In this document: piece by piece, positions 41,927 to 50,792 of the stretch
Position numbering within the stretch: the first letter of the stretch is position 1
How the letters are laid out: the number at the start of each line of letters is the position of its first letter
Origin: Mycobacterium sp. MS1601
Lineage (GTDB): Bacteria; Actinomycetota; Actinomycetes; Mycobacteriales; Mycobacteriaceae
Direction of reading: 5' to 3'
DNA: 64,000 nt
Assembly: GCF_001984215.1 (NCBI RefSeq)
Contig: NZ_CP019421.1
Coordinates: 124,001 to 188,000, forward strand
Notes under the pieces: model-generated
What the model was told of the DNA's origin: nothing
The model's database searches: none
What the model saw: the letters and a program-made list of their open reading frames with translations, nothing else
Position numbers and translations under genes: made by a program

Positions 41927-42235
41927 TCAGATGCTGCGGCCCACCAGGATCCATGGGAGCAGGGCTCCGAAAGAGACGCCGGCGACGATGATGAAGACGG
42001 CGCCTGCCGGGACGGCTTTCGGGAAAGCGCGGAAGCCAGCGCCGGCGATGAACGTGAGCACGACGGCCAAGCCCAGCATTCCGTAGGCGGCCTGCGTCAC
42101 CGACATCGGCTGGGCCGGTGCACTGAGCTGGGCGTCCAGGCGCGGTGCGGCCCAGAAGGCGAGAGCCGTCGAGCCCACCAGCATCACAAGGGCCGCAGAG
42201 GTCATCCAAACCTTGAGCGTGTGCATTCTCGTCAT
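41927..42235 (-). CDS. Small integral membrane protein
   Basis: 102 residues with three membrane helices: TSAALVMLVGSTALAFWAAP, GMLGLAVVLTFIAGAGFRAF and AVFIIVAGVSFGALLPWILV. Convergent with the glycohydrolase gene. The promoter-like element at 42292 lies 57 bp upstream. Function unknown. Confidence 0.65.
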   Translation of the reverse strand: MTRMHTLKVWMTSAALVMLVGSTALAFWAAPRLDAQLSAPAQPMSVTQAAYGMLGLAVVLTFIAGAGFRAFPKAVPAGAVFIIVAGVSFGALLPWILVGRSI

Positions 42236-42291
42236 GGTTCGTCCGTTGCCTTTCGTATGAGGTGGCGAGGAAATCCTCGTCCTAGTTGGCT

Positions 42292-42320
42292 AGTACCTCA
42301 ACGCCCGGCCTTTTCCGTCA
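42292..42320 (-). promoter_or_regulatory. GACGGAAA-N13-GGTACT element, copy 3
   Basis: Minus strand TGACGGAAAA, 13 bases, GGTACT, upstream of the membrane-protein gene. Confidence 0.65.
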
Positions 42321-42343
42321 CCCATGAAACGACGGCACTGGAT

Positions 42344-42652
42344 CTACCCGAGAGGTGCGGACAGCAGTGCAGCCAAGAGAACGATGAAAGTGATGGCGCA
42401 CAGCGCAATCAGGACTGCTCGCGTGGTCCGACGCATTCTGGTGTCCTCGGCGACGGCCTGCTCCGGACTCATACCGCTGTCGATTTTCGGGAGCAGTTCT
42501 GCCAGTCGGGCGACGTGAGTCTCTGCGGCGGTGGGGCGTGCACCCGCGTGGAGCTGCTGCAGCCTTTTCGGGGTTACGACAAATCCGAGTTGCTCAAGCC
42601 GGCGGCTTCGACGCAGAGCGTCCTCGTCACTGAGAGCGCCGATTCCGATCAC
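42344..42652 (-). CDS. Tail-anchored small protein, paralogue 2
   Basis: 102 residues from a GTG behind GAGGGGG. Soluble helical head (RRSRRLEQLGFVVTPKRLQQ, LHAGARPTAAETHVARLAEL) and a C-terminal membrane helix (AVLIALCAITFIVLLAALLS), like 29284-29565. Located at the downstream end of the transfer cluster. Function unknown. Confidence 0.65.
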   Translation of the reverse strand: MIGIGALSDEDALRRSRRLEQLGFVVTPKRLQQLHAGARPTAAETHVARLAELLPKIDSGMSPEQAVAEDTRMRRTTRAVLIALCAITFIVLLAALLSAPLG

Positions 42653-42740
42653 CCTAACCCCCTCACGTGAGCAGCGATTTCCGCCGAGTGGACCCGGGCG
42701 GTATTCGACCCATTCTCGCAGCCGACTCTGACACCGGGCG

Positions 42741-43379
42741 TCAGCTCATGTCCCAGTCGGTGCCCCAGGTTTTCGACAAGAAGAGGTTGATGGCGCCGAT
42801 GGTGGAGCAGTAGATGACGCCGGGGCGGCGGGGGTCTTCGGAGATGACGGTGCCGACGACGTGGACGCCCTTGCTGCCGGGCTTGAGGCGCTCGTAGATC
42901 GGCGCTCCGCTGTCGCCGTGATCGGCCGGCATTTGGACGGCGAACTTCTTGTCGTCGACGGAAAGCACTGTGCCGCAAGTTTCTTGAGTCGTCGCCCCGT
43001 ATTTACAGACTTTGGATCCTTCGTTGGGCACCCACGGATCCAGGAGTGGCTCGCGAGACATCAGGCTGTACTCGCTGGGGATGTTGGAGTACAGGCGGAT
43101 GGCGATCAGGTCGGTGGTGGGGTCGTGGATCTCCGGTATGAACTGGCCGATCTGGATGTTGCCCAGGCTGACTTCGGTGATGCCGTTCTTGTAGCAGTGG
43201 CCGGCCGTGTAGACGATGTTGGGCATCTTGGGGTCCGGGAAACTTACTGTGCACCAACGTCCGCCGCTGGTGATCATGAAGCCGGCGGTGATGGCCAGTG
43301 CGCCGGCCGGTGCCGCGGCGCTCAGCGCGGTGATGATGGCCAGCGTCACCGCGACCAGGACTGTCAGTAGGCGGCGCAT
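42741..43379 (-). CDS. Secreted trypsin-like serine protease
   Basis: 212 residues with a signal peptide (MRRLLTVLVAVTLAIITALS then AAAPAGA). The catalytic triad is visible: His in VYTAGHCYKNG, Asp in DPTTDLIAIRL and Ser in DHGDSGAPIYE. Cys pairs near the His and before the Ser match chymotrypsin-fold enzymes. Last gene of the transfer cluster, one base after the stop of 43381-43722. It could process secreted substrates or act on recipient surface proteins. Confidence 0.85.
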   Translation of the reverse strand: MRRLLTVLVAVTLAIITALSAAAPAGALAITAGFMITSGGRWCTVSFPDPKMPNIVYTAGHCYKNGITEVSLGNIQIGQFIPEIHDPTTDLIAIRLYSNIPSEYSLMSREPLLDPWVPNEGSKVCKYGATTQETCGTVLSVDDKKFAVQMPADHGDSGAPIYERLKPGSKGVHVVGTVISEDPRRPGVIYCSTIGAINLFLSKTWGTDWDMS

Positions 43380-43380
43380 G

Positions 43381-43722
43381 TCAGTACTTCAGGGTTTCGC
43401 GTTTGTATTGTTCGTACTGCTCGGCGGTGGGGGCGTCGGGCAGTACTTCGTAGGCCGAGGGTGGCACGGTGGTGCCGTTGGCTGCGGCGTTGGCTTCCAT
43501 GCGTTCGCGCACGCCCAGGCGGCCACGCATCGAGGCGACGCCGGCTACGGCCAGGATCTCGCGAACCAGGTTACGTTCGTTGCCTTTTCGGACGTTCTCG
43601 TGCAGGAAGAGGCCGGTGACTGCGCCGCCGGGGGCGGTGGAGACGCCGATGGTGCGGTTGCGGTTGAAGACCTCGTAGCGGTCGGGGAGCTGCAGCCGCG
43701 GGGAGTCGGGTGCTGATGTCAT
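43381..43722 (-). CDS. Small hypothetical protein in transfer cluster
   Basis: 113 residues. DRYEVFNRNRTIGVSTAPGG, AVTGLFLHENVRKGNERNLV and EILAVAGVASMRGRLGVRER have a strand-helix pattern somewhat like YbaB-type subunits, but the match is weak. AAGGAGACCCG precedes the ATG. Probably works with the YbaB-like proteins at 45980-46911. Confidence 0.55.
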   Translation of the reverse strand: MTSAPDSPRLQLPDRYEVFNRNRTIGVSTAPGGAVTGLFLHENVRKGNERNLVREILAVAGVASMRGRLGVRERMEANAAANGTTVPPSAYEVLPDAPTAEQYEQYKRETLKY

Positions 43723-43749
43723 CGGGTCTCCTTGGTGTGGCGGTTGGGG

Positions 43750-45969
43750 TCAGGAAGCGCGGGCGGCGGAGAGCAGCTGGCGCAGTTGGGGGTGTGTGGG
43801 GACGGGGATCGCGTGCTTGAGATCCCAGATCAGTTCTTTGCGGTCGTGGTCGGCCACGGACTCGGCGGCGATCAGCCAGAGGTCTTCGCGTTGTGCGTAA
43901 ACGCGAAGGCCCAGTCGCGCTGTCTGGTAGGCCGCCGCGCGGGCGCCGGTGGCGTGTTGGCGCTGGGCCAGTTCGGCCGCGGCGGTGCTGCAGCGGTCGA
44001 TGAGTTCGTCCTTGAGCAGCTCCACGGAGCGCCAGGAGTACTCCTCTTCGGGGACGTCCTCGAACGGTCTGCCGCGGATGAGCTTCACCGCGGCGGCCAG
44101 GGCCTCCGTGGTGGCGCTTTCGGGGGCGTTGCCGACGAGTCGGTTGAATTCCTTCCAGTCGCAGAACATGTCGACGACGAGGAGTCCGCGCATGTCGCTG
44201 CGGATGGGGTCGTGGCCGCCCATCATCTTGCGGATCTGGGTGCGTAACTGCCGGCGATTCTGCGGGGTGACTTGGAGGATGGTCTCGCCCCACTCGTTGA
44301 GGGTGACGCCGTTGGAGGTGGCCACCGCCATCAGCGCCTTGACCGGCTTGCGGACTCCTTGGCGGGTGACCGCTGAGTGCCGGGTGGGCTCGTTGGTGTC
44401 GGGGTCGACGCCCAGCGCGTACACCGGGCCGAGCACGTAGAGGCCGGGCTCGGTGGGTTCTTCGGCGGGCCGGCCGGGAAGCAGCGGGGTGTCCTCGGCG
44501 CCGGTGTCGTGGTCTTCGGCGGTGGCGACCAGTGATGCGGGAATGCCCGGAGTCAGCAGTGGCGGCGTGACGACGGGCGCCGGCGGACCCGGCTGGACCG
44601 CGGCCGCGGCGTCCTCGTCGACCACCACAGCTGGGGACGTGTCATTTCCGCTGGTAGGCGCGTCGATGCCGCTGACAGCCGGAGGCGCCGCCGGTTCGAG
44701 GCCGGGGTCGGCTGCTCCGGCAACGGCATCGACATCCTCGGCGCCGGCGGCGGCGTCGACGTCATCGCCTTCCGCACCACCGGGAGTCAGCAGTGGTGGC
44801 GTGACGACGGGCGCCGGCGGACCCGGCTGGACCGCGGCCGCGGCGGCCTCGTCGACCGCCACCGCTGGGGACGTGTCATTTCCGCTGGTAGGCGCGTCGA
44901 TGCCGCCGACAGCCGGAGGAGCCGCCGGTTCGAGGCTGTCTTGGGCAGCCGGTTCGAGATCCTGGGCGCCGGCAGCCACCGGGGCGTCGGCCGCGACATC
45001 GGGGGACGTGTCATTGTCGCTGGTTGTGGCGTTGTGGCCGTCGGAGGCTGCAGCTGGCGACGGTGTCGGCACTGGCCCGAGGGACATGTCATCAGCGCTG
45101 GTCAGGGGTGCCCAGGGCGGCAGCTCGTGCTGGTGCTCGTCGAGTGGCTGCGGCGAGACGGATGGGCCCGGGCGGCCGAGGACCTGGACGGGGCGATCCG
45201 CGGCGGCGAGCGCGGGTCCCCCTCGTTCTGCGTGCAGGAGGGCCTGCGGCGTGGGGGTCGCAGGCGCAGGCACCAGCACGGTCTTGAGGTGCTCCCACCG
45301 GTCGTCGGCGATCTCCATGCGTCGCCAGACCGGCCAGTACCGGTTGGCCAGGTAGATGCCGGCGACGGTCTCGTTGCACAGGACGACGTTGGCGGCGTCG
45401 GCCGCCTGCGAGGACACCGTGATGGGATGTGGCTGCCCTGGGGCGGGGGCACTGGTGTGGTGGGTGCTCAAGATCAGCGACGTGCCCGCCGGGGCCGCGC
45501 CCGGGTCCTCGATCAGTGCCAGACGCTCGGCGCCGGCCATAGCCAGGGCCGGATCGGTGACCGCTACTTCGGCGGTGGGGGTCTTGGACAGAACCTGGAT
45601 CAGCCAGGACCGCATCATCAGGATCGGGTTGTCACCTTCGATGCCGAGGTAGTCGGCTGCGGCGAGGTTCACCACGAGAACTTGGTTACGGGAGGTGATG
45701 CCGGCGACCACGTGGTGCGACGCTGATGTGCTGCTGGGCAGCAAGCTGGAACGCAGCGGGTGTGACCACCCCTCTGGGGCCGACGTCCACTCTTGTCCCT
45801 GGGGCTGGGCCTCGGGATCGACGGGGTAGGCGGTGATCGTCGCGGCATCGATGGCGGCGGCCACCACGCCGGTGGGGCCGAAGTCCTCCGTCAGCAACTG
45901 TGCGACGTTCTTCAGGGCCCCGTTTCCAGCAAGCAGCCACCGGGTCAGCTTGGCGGCTTGCTCGTTCAC
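43750..45969 (-). CDS. BTAD-domain protein with long disordered linker
   Basis: About 739 residues; GTG at 45969 preferred (TAGACT six bases before it suggests a leaderless start), longer frames overlap the previous gene. N-terminal helical and alpha/beta region of 240 residues, then a 250-residue Ala/Pro/Asp linker with a duplicated block and four TSGNDTSP-type segments made by dispersed repeats. The C-terminal 200 residues match a bacterial transcriptional activator domain: LKALMAVATSNG-like start, EALAAAVKLIRGRPFEDVPE and YQTARLGLRVYAQREDLWLI. Such domains are helical repeats for protein contacts; role in secretion inferred from position. Confidence 0.65.
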   Translation of the reverse strand: MNEQAAKLTRWLLAGNGALKNVAQLLTEDFGPTGVVAAAIDAATITAYPVDPEAQPQGQEWTSAPEGWSHPLRSSLLPSSTSASHHVVAGITSRNQVLVVNLAAADYLGIEGDNPILMMRSWLIQVLSKTPTAEVAVTDPALAMAGAERLALIEDPGAAPAGTSLILSTHHTSAPAPGQPHPITVSSQAADAANVVLCNETVAGIYLANRYWPVWRRMEIADDRWEHLKTVLVPAPATPTPQALLHAERGGPALAAADRPVQVLGRPGPSVSPQPLDEHQHELPPWAPLTSADDMSLGPVPTPSPAAASDGHNATTSDNDTSPDVAADAPVAAGAQDLEPAAQDSLEPAAPPAVGGIDAPTSGNDTSPAVAVDEAAAAAVQPGPPAPVVTPPLLTPGGAEGDDVDAAAGAEDVDAVAGAADPGLEPAAPPAVSGIDAPTSGNDTSPAVVVDEDAAAAVQPGPPAPVVTPPLLTPGIPASLVATAEDHDTGAEDTPLLPGRPAEEPTEPGLYVLGPVYALGVDPDTNEPTRHSAVTRQGVRKPVKALMAVATSNGVTLNEWGETILQVTPQNRRQLRTQIRKMMGGHDPIRSDMRGLLVVDMFCDWKEFNRLVGNAPESATTEALAAAVKLIRGRPFEDVPEEEYSWRSVELLKDELIDRCSTAAAELAQRQHATGARAAAYQTARLGLRVYAQREDLWLIAAESVADHDRKELIWDLKHAIPVPTHPQLRQLLSAARAS
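44633..44660 (+). repeat. Dispersed short repeat, copy 14 (coding)
   Basis: GGGGACGTGTCATTTCCGCT then GGTAGGCG; on the minus strand it encodes TSGNDTSP. Confidence 0.85.
44867..44894 (+). repeat. Dispersed short repeat, copy 15 (coding)
   Basis: Identical to copy 14, 234 bp away, within the duplicated block. Confidence 0.85.
45001..45030 (+). repeat. Dispersed short repeat, copy 16 (coding)
   Basis: GGGGGACGTGTCATTGTCGC then TGGTTGTGGC; encodes ATTSDNDTSP on the minus strand, outside the duplicated block. Confidence 0.8.
45079..45106 (+). repeat. Dispersed short repeat, copy 17 (coding)
   Basis: GAGGGACATGTCATCAGCGC then TGGTCAGG; encodes TSADDMSL. Confidence 0.75.
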
Positions 45970-45979
45970 ACGGGTGAGT

Positions 45980-46525
45980 CTATCGAGATTGACGGGCTGA
46001 TCCGGGCGCCGCAAGGCCCCCAATTGCCTTGGTTGCCACGGGTTCGAACTCCGGGATCTGGCTGGCGCGGCGAAAGACGTCCTCGGCCTGCTTAGCCGCT
46101 TCCTGACCCGCCGTTGTCACTAGGCGGGTGACCTCCCCGGCGATCTCGGCGGCGGTTCTGCGCGCAAGAATTCCGGGTTCGAGCCGGAGGTCAATGAGCT
46201 GCCCGCTCAGGTCTACTTTGACGGCTACCTCTCCGTCGGCGGAGGACTGCTCTACCGCAATGGTTTTCATCTGCACGACGGACTTGTGGAGGTGTTGGGC
46301 GACCTCCTCGAGATGCAGTTTGGAGTCCACGGTGAGCGCGTCAGTGGCGAGGGTCTGCGAGGCTTCTTTGAGACGCTTCCAGTGTTCGACCTGTTGGACG
46401 ATCTGGTCGGGATCTGTCTCGTTGCGGAGCCGGTCCTCCACCCGTGCAGTGTTTTCAGATACGCGGACCGTGATCCCATGTAATCGAGTGGCGAGGTCCT
46501 TCAACCCAGCTGTTGACTCGCTCAT
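45980..46525 (-). CDS. YbaB/EbfC-like protein, first of two
   Basis: 181 residues. N-terminal coiled coil (TVRVSENTARVEDRLRNETD...), then the YbaB-like domain VAVKVDLSGQLIDLRLEPGI, RRTAAEIAGEVTRLVTTAGQ and a C-terminal helix. YbaB-fold proteins such as EspL occur in ESX loci and bind DNA or partner Esp proteins. ATG overlaps the stop of the next paralogue. Confidence 0.75.
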   Translation of the reverse strand: MSESTAGLKDLATRLHGITVRVSENTARVEDRLRNETDPDQIVQQVEHWKRLKEASQTLATDALTVDSKLHLEEVAQHLHKSVVQMKTIAVEQSSADGEVAVKVDLSGQLIDLRLEPGILARRTAAEIAGEVTRLVTTAGQEAAKQAEDVFRRASQIPEFEPVATKAIGGLAAPGSARQSR

Positions 46526-46911
46526 ACCCGCAGCTTATCTGCCTGCGCTTTTGGGGCGGGTTCAGTGGTATCGCCACTCCCATGGGCTGCCACTACGGCG
46601 TCGAAATCTGGAAGTTCGTGGGCGGCCCGGAAGAGTTCGGCGACCTGATCGGCGTTCTGCTGTCCGGCGGTGGTGACGAGTCGGGTGATCTCCTTGGCGA
46701 TCTCGGCTGCCGTCTTGCTGTCGAGGATCCCCGGTTTGAGCCATAAGTCTGCGAGTTGGCCGTTCATGTCGACCTTGACGGCGATGTCTTTGTCCTCTGA
46801 AATGCCCTCTGCAGCCAGTGCTCTCATCTTCTCGATGGTGCTGAGGAGATGGTCGTGGACCGTGTCTGCGTACAGCAGTGTGTTCTTCACATCGGGGTGG
46901 ATGACGGCCAT
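46522..46911 (-). CDS. YbaB/EbfC-like protein, second of two
   Basis: 129 residues: helical start, then IAVKVDMNGQLADLWLKPGI and SKTAAEIAKEITRLVTTAGQ closely match the previous protein, so the pair arose by duplication. TAGGAATC precedes the ATG. Likely forms a heterodimer with its neighbour. Confidence 0.75.
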   Translation of the reverse strand: MAVIHPDVKNTLLYADTVHDHLLSTIEKMRALAAEGISEDKDIAVKVDMNGQLADLWLKPGILDSKTAAEIAKEITRLVTTAGQQNADQVAELFRAAHELPDFDAVVAAHGSGDTTEPAPKAQADKLRV

Positions 46912-46920
46912 GGTTGATTC

Positions 46921-47522
46921 CTACACGATTTTCGGAGGGATGAAGGCTGCGGCGTTGATCTCTTCAGTGGCCTTGGTGGAGGCGATCGAGGCGCGCAGCG
47001 CTGTGGAGGTCTGGACGTTGTGCTCGGCGAACGTCGTTCCGGCGATCTGCTTGCTGGCCATGAACTCGCGGATCTTGAGGTAGGTCCCGTAGTTCACCTT
47101 GCCGTGGGTGGCCAGGTAGCGCTCGGGAAGTCGGGGTCACCAGAGGCCCAATCGGCGATCTCTTGGGCGTTGAGGTCGTGCTCCTTGGCGAACTTTTCCA
47201 GTTCGGCGTAGTTGACCTGGAAGGGGGCTCCCGCCCCGCCGGGGGAGCCTGCGGGGCCGGTGGTGTTGCTGACCGGCGCCAGGCCGCCGCCCACGCTGGG
47301 GCCGGGGCCGGCGCCTTCGATGGGGTCGAGTTCCTGGATGTAGCGCGTCAGCCCGTCATCGCCGATCTCCCAGTGGTAGTCACCGGTGCCGCTGGTGTTG
47401 CTGATCAGCTGGGCGGGGACTGGGCCGATCGCGCCGGGCCCGGCGGCCGCCCCGCCGGGGTCGATGGGTTCCCAATCGTCTTGCCAGCCGGGCCCCTCGA
47501 ACCAATCGTTGTTGTCAGACAT
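46921..47522 (-). pseudogene. EspC/WXG-like protein gene with one-base frameshift
   Basis: The first 142 codons end at a premature TGA (47094), but the next frame continues the homology to the neighbouring gene. Restoring one C in the run at 47125-47127 joins DWASGDPDF to ERYLATHGKVNYGTYLKIRE and runs on to NAAAFIPPKIV (stop 46921), about 200 residues. The C-terminal 95 residues have the helix pair, Trp and THG features of EspC/WXG-like ESX proteins; the N-terminus is Gly/Pro-rich with SNTSGTGDYHWEI. Sequencing error or true mutation cannot be told apart here. Confidence 0.75.
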
Positions 47523-47548
47523 CGTGATTCACATCCTTCTTGAAGGTC

Positions 47549-48346
47549 TTAGACCTGGGTGGTCGGCGAGCGGAAGGCCGCGGCGGAGGATTCGTCGGTG
47601 GATTGGGTCGACTCGATGGAGGTGCGTAGGCCCACCGCGGTGTCACTGTTGCGCTGCGCGTAGGCGCCCGCCTCTGCTTGGCGGCTGTCGTTGAACTTCT
47701 TCACGTTCAGGTAGGTGGCGTAGGCGATCTTGCCGTGAGTCGCCAGGAGCCGATCGGCGAAGTCCTGCTCGGCGTTGGCCCACTGCGCTACCTGCTCGGC
47801 CTGCTGGTCGTGGTTGTTGGCCAGGCCTTCGAGTTGGCGGTAGTTGACATGGAACACGTCGTTGCTTGTGCCGCCGCTTTGATCGGCTTCGGGGTCGGTG
47901 GTCGTGTCGCTGGCCGGTCGCGCCGATTTGGCCACGGTGTCCGGGCCGGGGACCCATACACCGGAGTCGCCGAGGGGGACGTAGCCGGGCGGGACGGCGC
48001 GGCCGTCGCCGGGGAAGCGGATGTCCTGGATCTGTACGGGCTTCTCCCCCGCCGGCGGGGTGTAGGAGCCGGGGCGCATCTCGTTGGAGCGTGGGTGTGG
48101 GATCCACACGCCGGTGTCGCGGCCGAGTTCCATCATGCCCTGGGGGCCGAGTTCACCTGGTGGGCGGACCTGGATATCGCTGGCGTACAGGGGCATTCGG
48201 ACGTTGTTGTCGTTGACGATGCCGGGTTTCAACTCATTGGCACCGGGGTCGGGGATCCAGACTCCTGGCACCAGCTCCTGGTAGTTCGATGGACCGAGTT
48301 GGTCTGGTCCGATGTCGACCAGATCGGCGATGTCGAATGTCGTCAT
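47549..48346 (-). CDS. EspC/WXG-like protein with N-terminal WIPDPG repeats
   Basis: 265 residues. Three related blocks GVWIPDPGANELKPG, GVWIPHPRSNEMRPG and GVWVPGPD lie in the first 130. The C-terminal domain (FHVNYRQLEGLANNHDQQAE, LLATHGKIAYATYLNVKKFN, RNSDTAVGLRTSIEST) matches the EspC-like helical fold of ESX substrates. Intact paralogue of the frameshifted gene. Probably secreted or part of the mating apparatus; no signal peptide. Confidence 0.7.
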   Translation of the reverse strand: MTTFDIADLVDIGPDQLGPSNYQELVPGVWIPDPGANELKPGIVNDNNVRMPLYASDIQVRPPGELGPQGMMELGRDTGVWIPHPRSNEMRPGSYTPPAGEKPVQIQDIRFPGDGRAVPPGYVPLGDSGVWVPGPDTVAKSARPASDTTTDPEADQSGGTSNDVFHVNYRQLEGLANNHDQQAEQVAQWANAEQDFADRLLATHGKIAYATYLNVKKFNDSRQAEAGAYAQRNSDTAVGLRTSIESTQSTDESSAAAFRSPTTQV

Positions 48347-48389
48347 GGCTTAGGCCTTCCTGGTGGGATGTTCGGTGGTCATCGCGTGG

Positions 48390-50729
48390 CTACTCCAGCC
48401 CTGCTGCGATGCGTTCGCTCTTGGTGGAGCGCGCCGCGGGCGGCGGTGCGTCGTCCTCGAACGGTGAGGGCGGCGCGGGTTGGGGCACGGTGGCGCTGGG
48501 CTGCGGTGCAGGGGCCTGCGGGGCGGCGGGTGCGCCCGCTGGGCCGGGCCCGGACAGCGGGACGCTGTCCGGTGGCGGCTCGGCCGGCACGGACGTCGGC
48601 GGTGGGCTGGGCGGCGTCGGTGCTGGCGGTGTCCGGTCGTTGTCGGCCGGCGGTGGGGGTGTCGGCTGCCCGGGCGGTGACGGCGGGGCCTGCGGGTCGG
48701 TCAGCGGCGGTGCCGAGGTGTGTGTGGACAGCGTCGGGTCGGTCTCGGTGGGGCGGAAGACGCCTTCGAATCCCTTCTGGTCCTTGAAGACCTCGGCCAG
48801 GGTGTGGGTGACGCCGGGCTCGTTGGGGTCGGCGACAAGCCCTGGGGCGACCGCAACCATGGTCTTGTCCTGCCACTTCAGCACGTCCCCGGGCTGCATA
48901 TCGGAGGGGTCGACTTTGGCGCCCAGGTTCTTGCCGTCTCCGGGTAGGTCCAGCCCGGTGGGGCTGTATGCCTTCTGGGCTGCGTCGCCGCCTGGCGAGG
49001 CGTTGTCGATGGCGTTCTGGGCCGCGTCGGCGGCCTGCTTGTTCGGTGCCTCGATGACCTTGCCGTCGGGCAGTGTCACGGTGGGCTTGGCGCCGGTCGT
49101 CGTCGAGTTGCCCGCTGGGGTGGCTGCGGGTTCCTTGGCCGGGCCGGGCTGGCCTGGCGTGCCAGCTGCCACTGCGGCCGGATCCGCGGGCGCGGCGGCG
49201 GGGCTGGTCGCTGGTGGCGGCGGTGCGTTCTGCGGTCCGGGATTCAGGGGCGTGATCGCCGGCTTCTTGTCCTCGCCCTTGCCGTCGTTGTCGGACAGCT
49301 TGGACAGCGGCTTCACCGCATCGGACAGGGACGACAACGGGTTCCCTCCGCCACCCATCGGGCTGCCGCCACCGCCACCCAGAGGGTTCATCCCGCCCAG
49401 AGCGCCCAAGGGGTTGCCTCCCATGGGCATTCCACCACCGAACGGTGATCCGCCCATGCCTCCGAGGAGATCCTTGAGGTCCTTGTTCTCGTCGGTGGGT
49501 GGGGCTGCCAGTGCGGCGTCTGCCGGCGGCATCGCCGCTGCCGGAGCGGGAGGTGTCATCGGTGATCCGGGTCCCCCGGAGGGGTTGGACGGCACGTTCT
49601 GCTGTGTGTTGGCCGCGCTTTCGACCTTGGATTTGACGGTGTCGAGCATGGTGGACTCGGCCTGCAACAGCCCGTCCCAGTCGCCTTCGTCGAGTGACTT
49701 CGCGGTGGTGTTGAACGTGGCGATCGCATTGTTGATCGCATCGCGGCCGGCTTTGGTGACGTTGGCCGAGGTCTGCACGGCATCTTTGAATGCCTGTGCC
49801 GCGGAGTCGAATTGCGACTCGATGCGCTTGAAGTCGCCCTTGACGGTGTCGTAGGCGTCGATCCCGGACTTCTCGCCGGTGTCGGTGCTGAACGGGAACT
49901 CCGGCAGCTCGCTGGTGGCGGGTGACCCGCTACCGAACAGTTCGTAGAGCCGGACGACGACACCGGTCATCTGATTGGGCACATCGGGGTCGACCTCGGT
50001 CGCCCACTCGGGGTACTCCGGCGCCGTCATGCCATCGGGCACGCTCACCTGGGTGCTCTGCAGCGGCGCGCCGGAGCCTGGGGCGGGCGGCTGCCCCGGA
50101 GCTTGACCCGGCTGCGGGAAGGGCGTCCCCGCGAAGTACTTCTCCTTGCTGATCGGCTGGCCGGTCTTGTCGAAGTACTTGTTCTGCCCTGTGGCGGGGT
50201 CGATTTCGTAGTAGTCGCCGTTGGTGTTCAACGGGGTGGCCACACCACCTGCCTCATGCCAGCCGGGGCTGCCCGGAAAGTTGGACGGCTGCGGATTCAG
50301 CGCACCGACCTGGTTTCCACGCGCATCGATCGGCGCGTACTTGCCGTCGGCCATTCTTCGGTAGCCCGCCGGAGCGAAGGGCTGCCCGGTCGGTTGGAAG
50401 TTCTGGTCGGCTTTGGTGAAGGTGCCGTCTCCGTTGTTGATCCAGTTCTGGTTGCTCGCGCTGTCGCGGTAGGCCAGCGTGCCGTCAGAGGGCACCCGCG
50501 TGCCGTCGCCGAAGACGAGGTAGCGATCTTCCCCGTTGTCATCTGTGTTGTAGCGAATGTTGGGGTCGCCGTAAGCAGCTTGGGCATCGGTCAGGTTGGT
50601 GGTCCAGTAAAGGTCTTCTTTGTCGATGACGAAGTCTTGACCGGGGACCTCCCAGCCGCCGTTCGGGGTGAAGCGGAACCCGTCGGTCGGCTCCCACGTC
50701 GTCTGCCCGTCGAACTTGTTGCCAGTCAT
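48390..50729 (-). CDS. Large Pro/Gly-rich ESX-substrate-like protein
   Basis: 779 residues. N-terminal 200: Asn/Gly/Asp-rich beta-like repeats (YRDSASNQNWINNGDGTFTK). Residues 270-380: a helical region GDFKRIESQFDSAAQAFKDA and DAINNAIATFNTTAKSLDEG as in ESX-associated helical domains. Then Gly/Pro/Met repeats (GGMGGSPFGGGMPMGGNPLG), a small DPSDMQPGDVLKWQDKTMVA domain like the end of NlpC/P60 proteins, and a Pro-rich tail. Probably a structural or secreted component of the mating machinery; no enzyme motif seen. Confidence 0.6.
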   Translation of the reverse strand: MTGNKFDGQTTWEPTDGFRFTPNGGWEVPGQDFVIDKEDLYWTTNLTDAQAAYGDPNIRYNTDDNGEDRYLVFGDGTRVPSDGTLAYRDSASNQNWINNGDGTFTKADQNFQPTGQPFAPAGYRRMADGKYAPIDARGNQVGALNPQPSNFPGSPGWHEAGGVATPLNTNGDYYEIDPATGQNKYFDKTGQPISKEKYFAGTPFPQPGQAPGQPPAPGSGAPLQSTQVSVPDGMTAPEYPEWATEVDPDVPNQMTGVVVRLYELFGSGSPATSELPEFPFSTDTGEKSGIDAYDTVKGDFKRIESQFDSAAQAFKDAVQTSANVTKAGRDAINNAIATFNTTAKSLDEGDWDGLLQAESTMLDTVKSKVESAANTQQNVPSNPSGGPGSPMTPPAPAAAMPPADAALAAPPTDENKDLKDLLGGMGGSPFGGGMPMGGNPLGALGGMNPLGGGGGSPMGGGGNPLSSLSDAVKPLSKLSDNDGKGEDKKPAITPLNPGPQNAPPPPATSPAAAPADPAAVAAGTPGQPGPAKEPAATPAGNSTTTGAKPTVTLPDGKVIEAPNKQAADAAQNAIDNASPGGDAAQKAYSPTGLDLPGDGKNLGAKVDPSDMQPGDVLKWQDKTMVAVAPGLVADPNEPGVTHTLAEVFKDQKGFEGVFRPTETDPTLSTHTSAPPLTDPQAPPSPPGQPTPPPPADNDRTPPAPTPPSPPPTSVPAEPPPDSVPLSGPGPAGAPAAPQAPAPQPSATVPQPAPPSPFEDDAPPPAARSTKSERIAAGLE

Positions 50730-50792
50730 GGTGTCCTCGTACCTCCGGGTGTGGTGGAGCGGTCGTCGCGGGAATGGTTGGTGGGCTGCGTG

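Larger units (their letters stand above)
44551..44934. repeat. 150-bp near-tandem duplication in BTAD gene
   Basis: 44551-44700 and 44785-44934 are nearly identical (offset 234 bp), each carrying one dispersed repeat. The duplication keeps frame and lengthens the disordered linker. Confidence 0.85.

Noticed and set aside
30781..43260. Shared GGGAAAC(A/T)TACTGTGCAC at 30785 and 43240
   Set aside because: Both encode a CTV(C/S)FP stretch in unrelated proteins; only two copies, so chance is likely.
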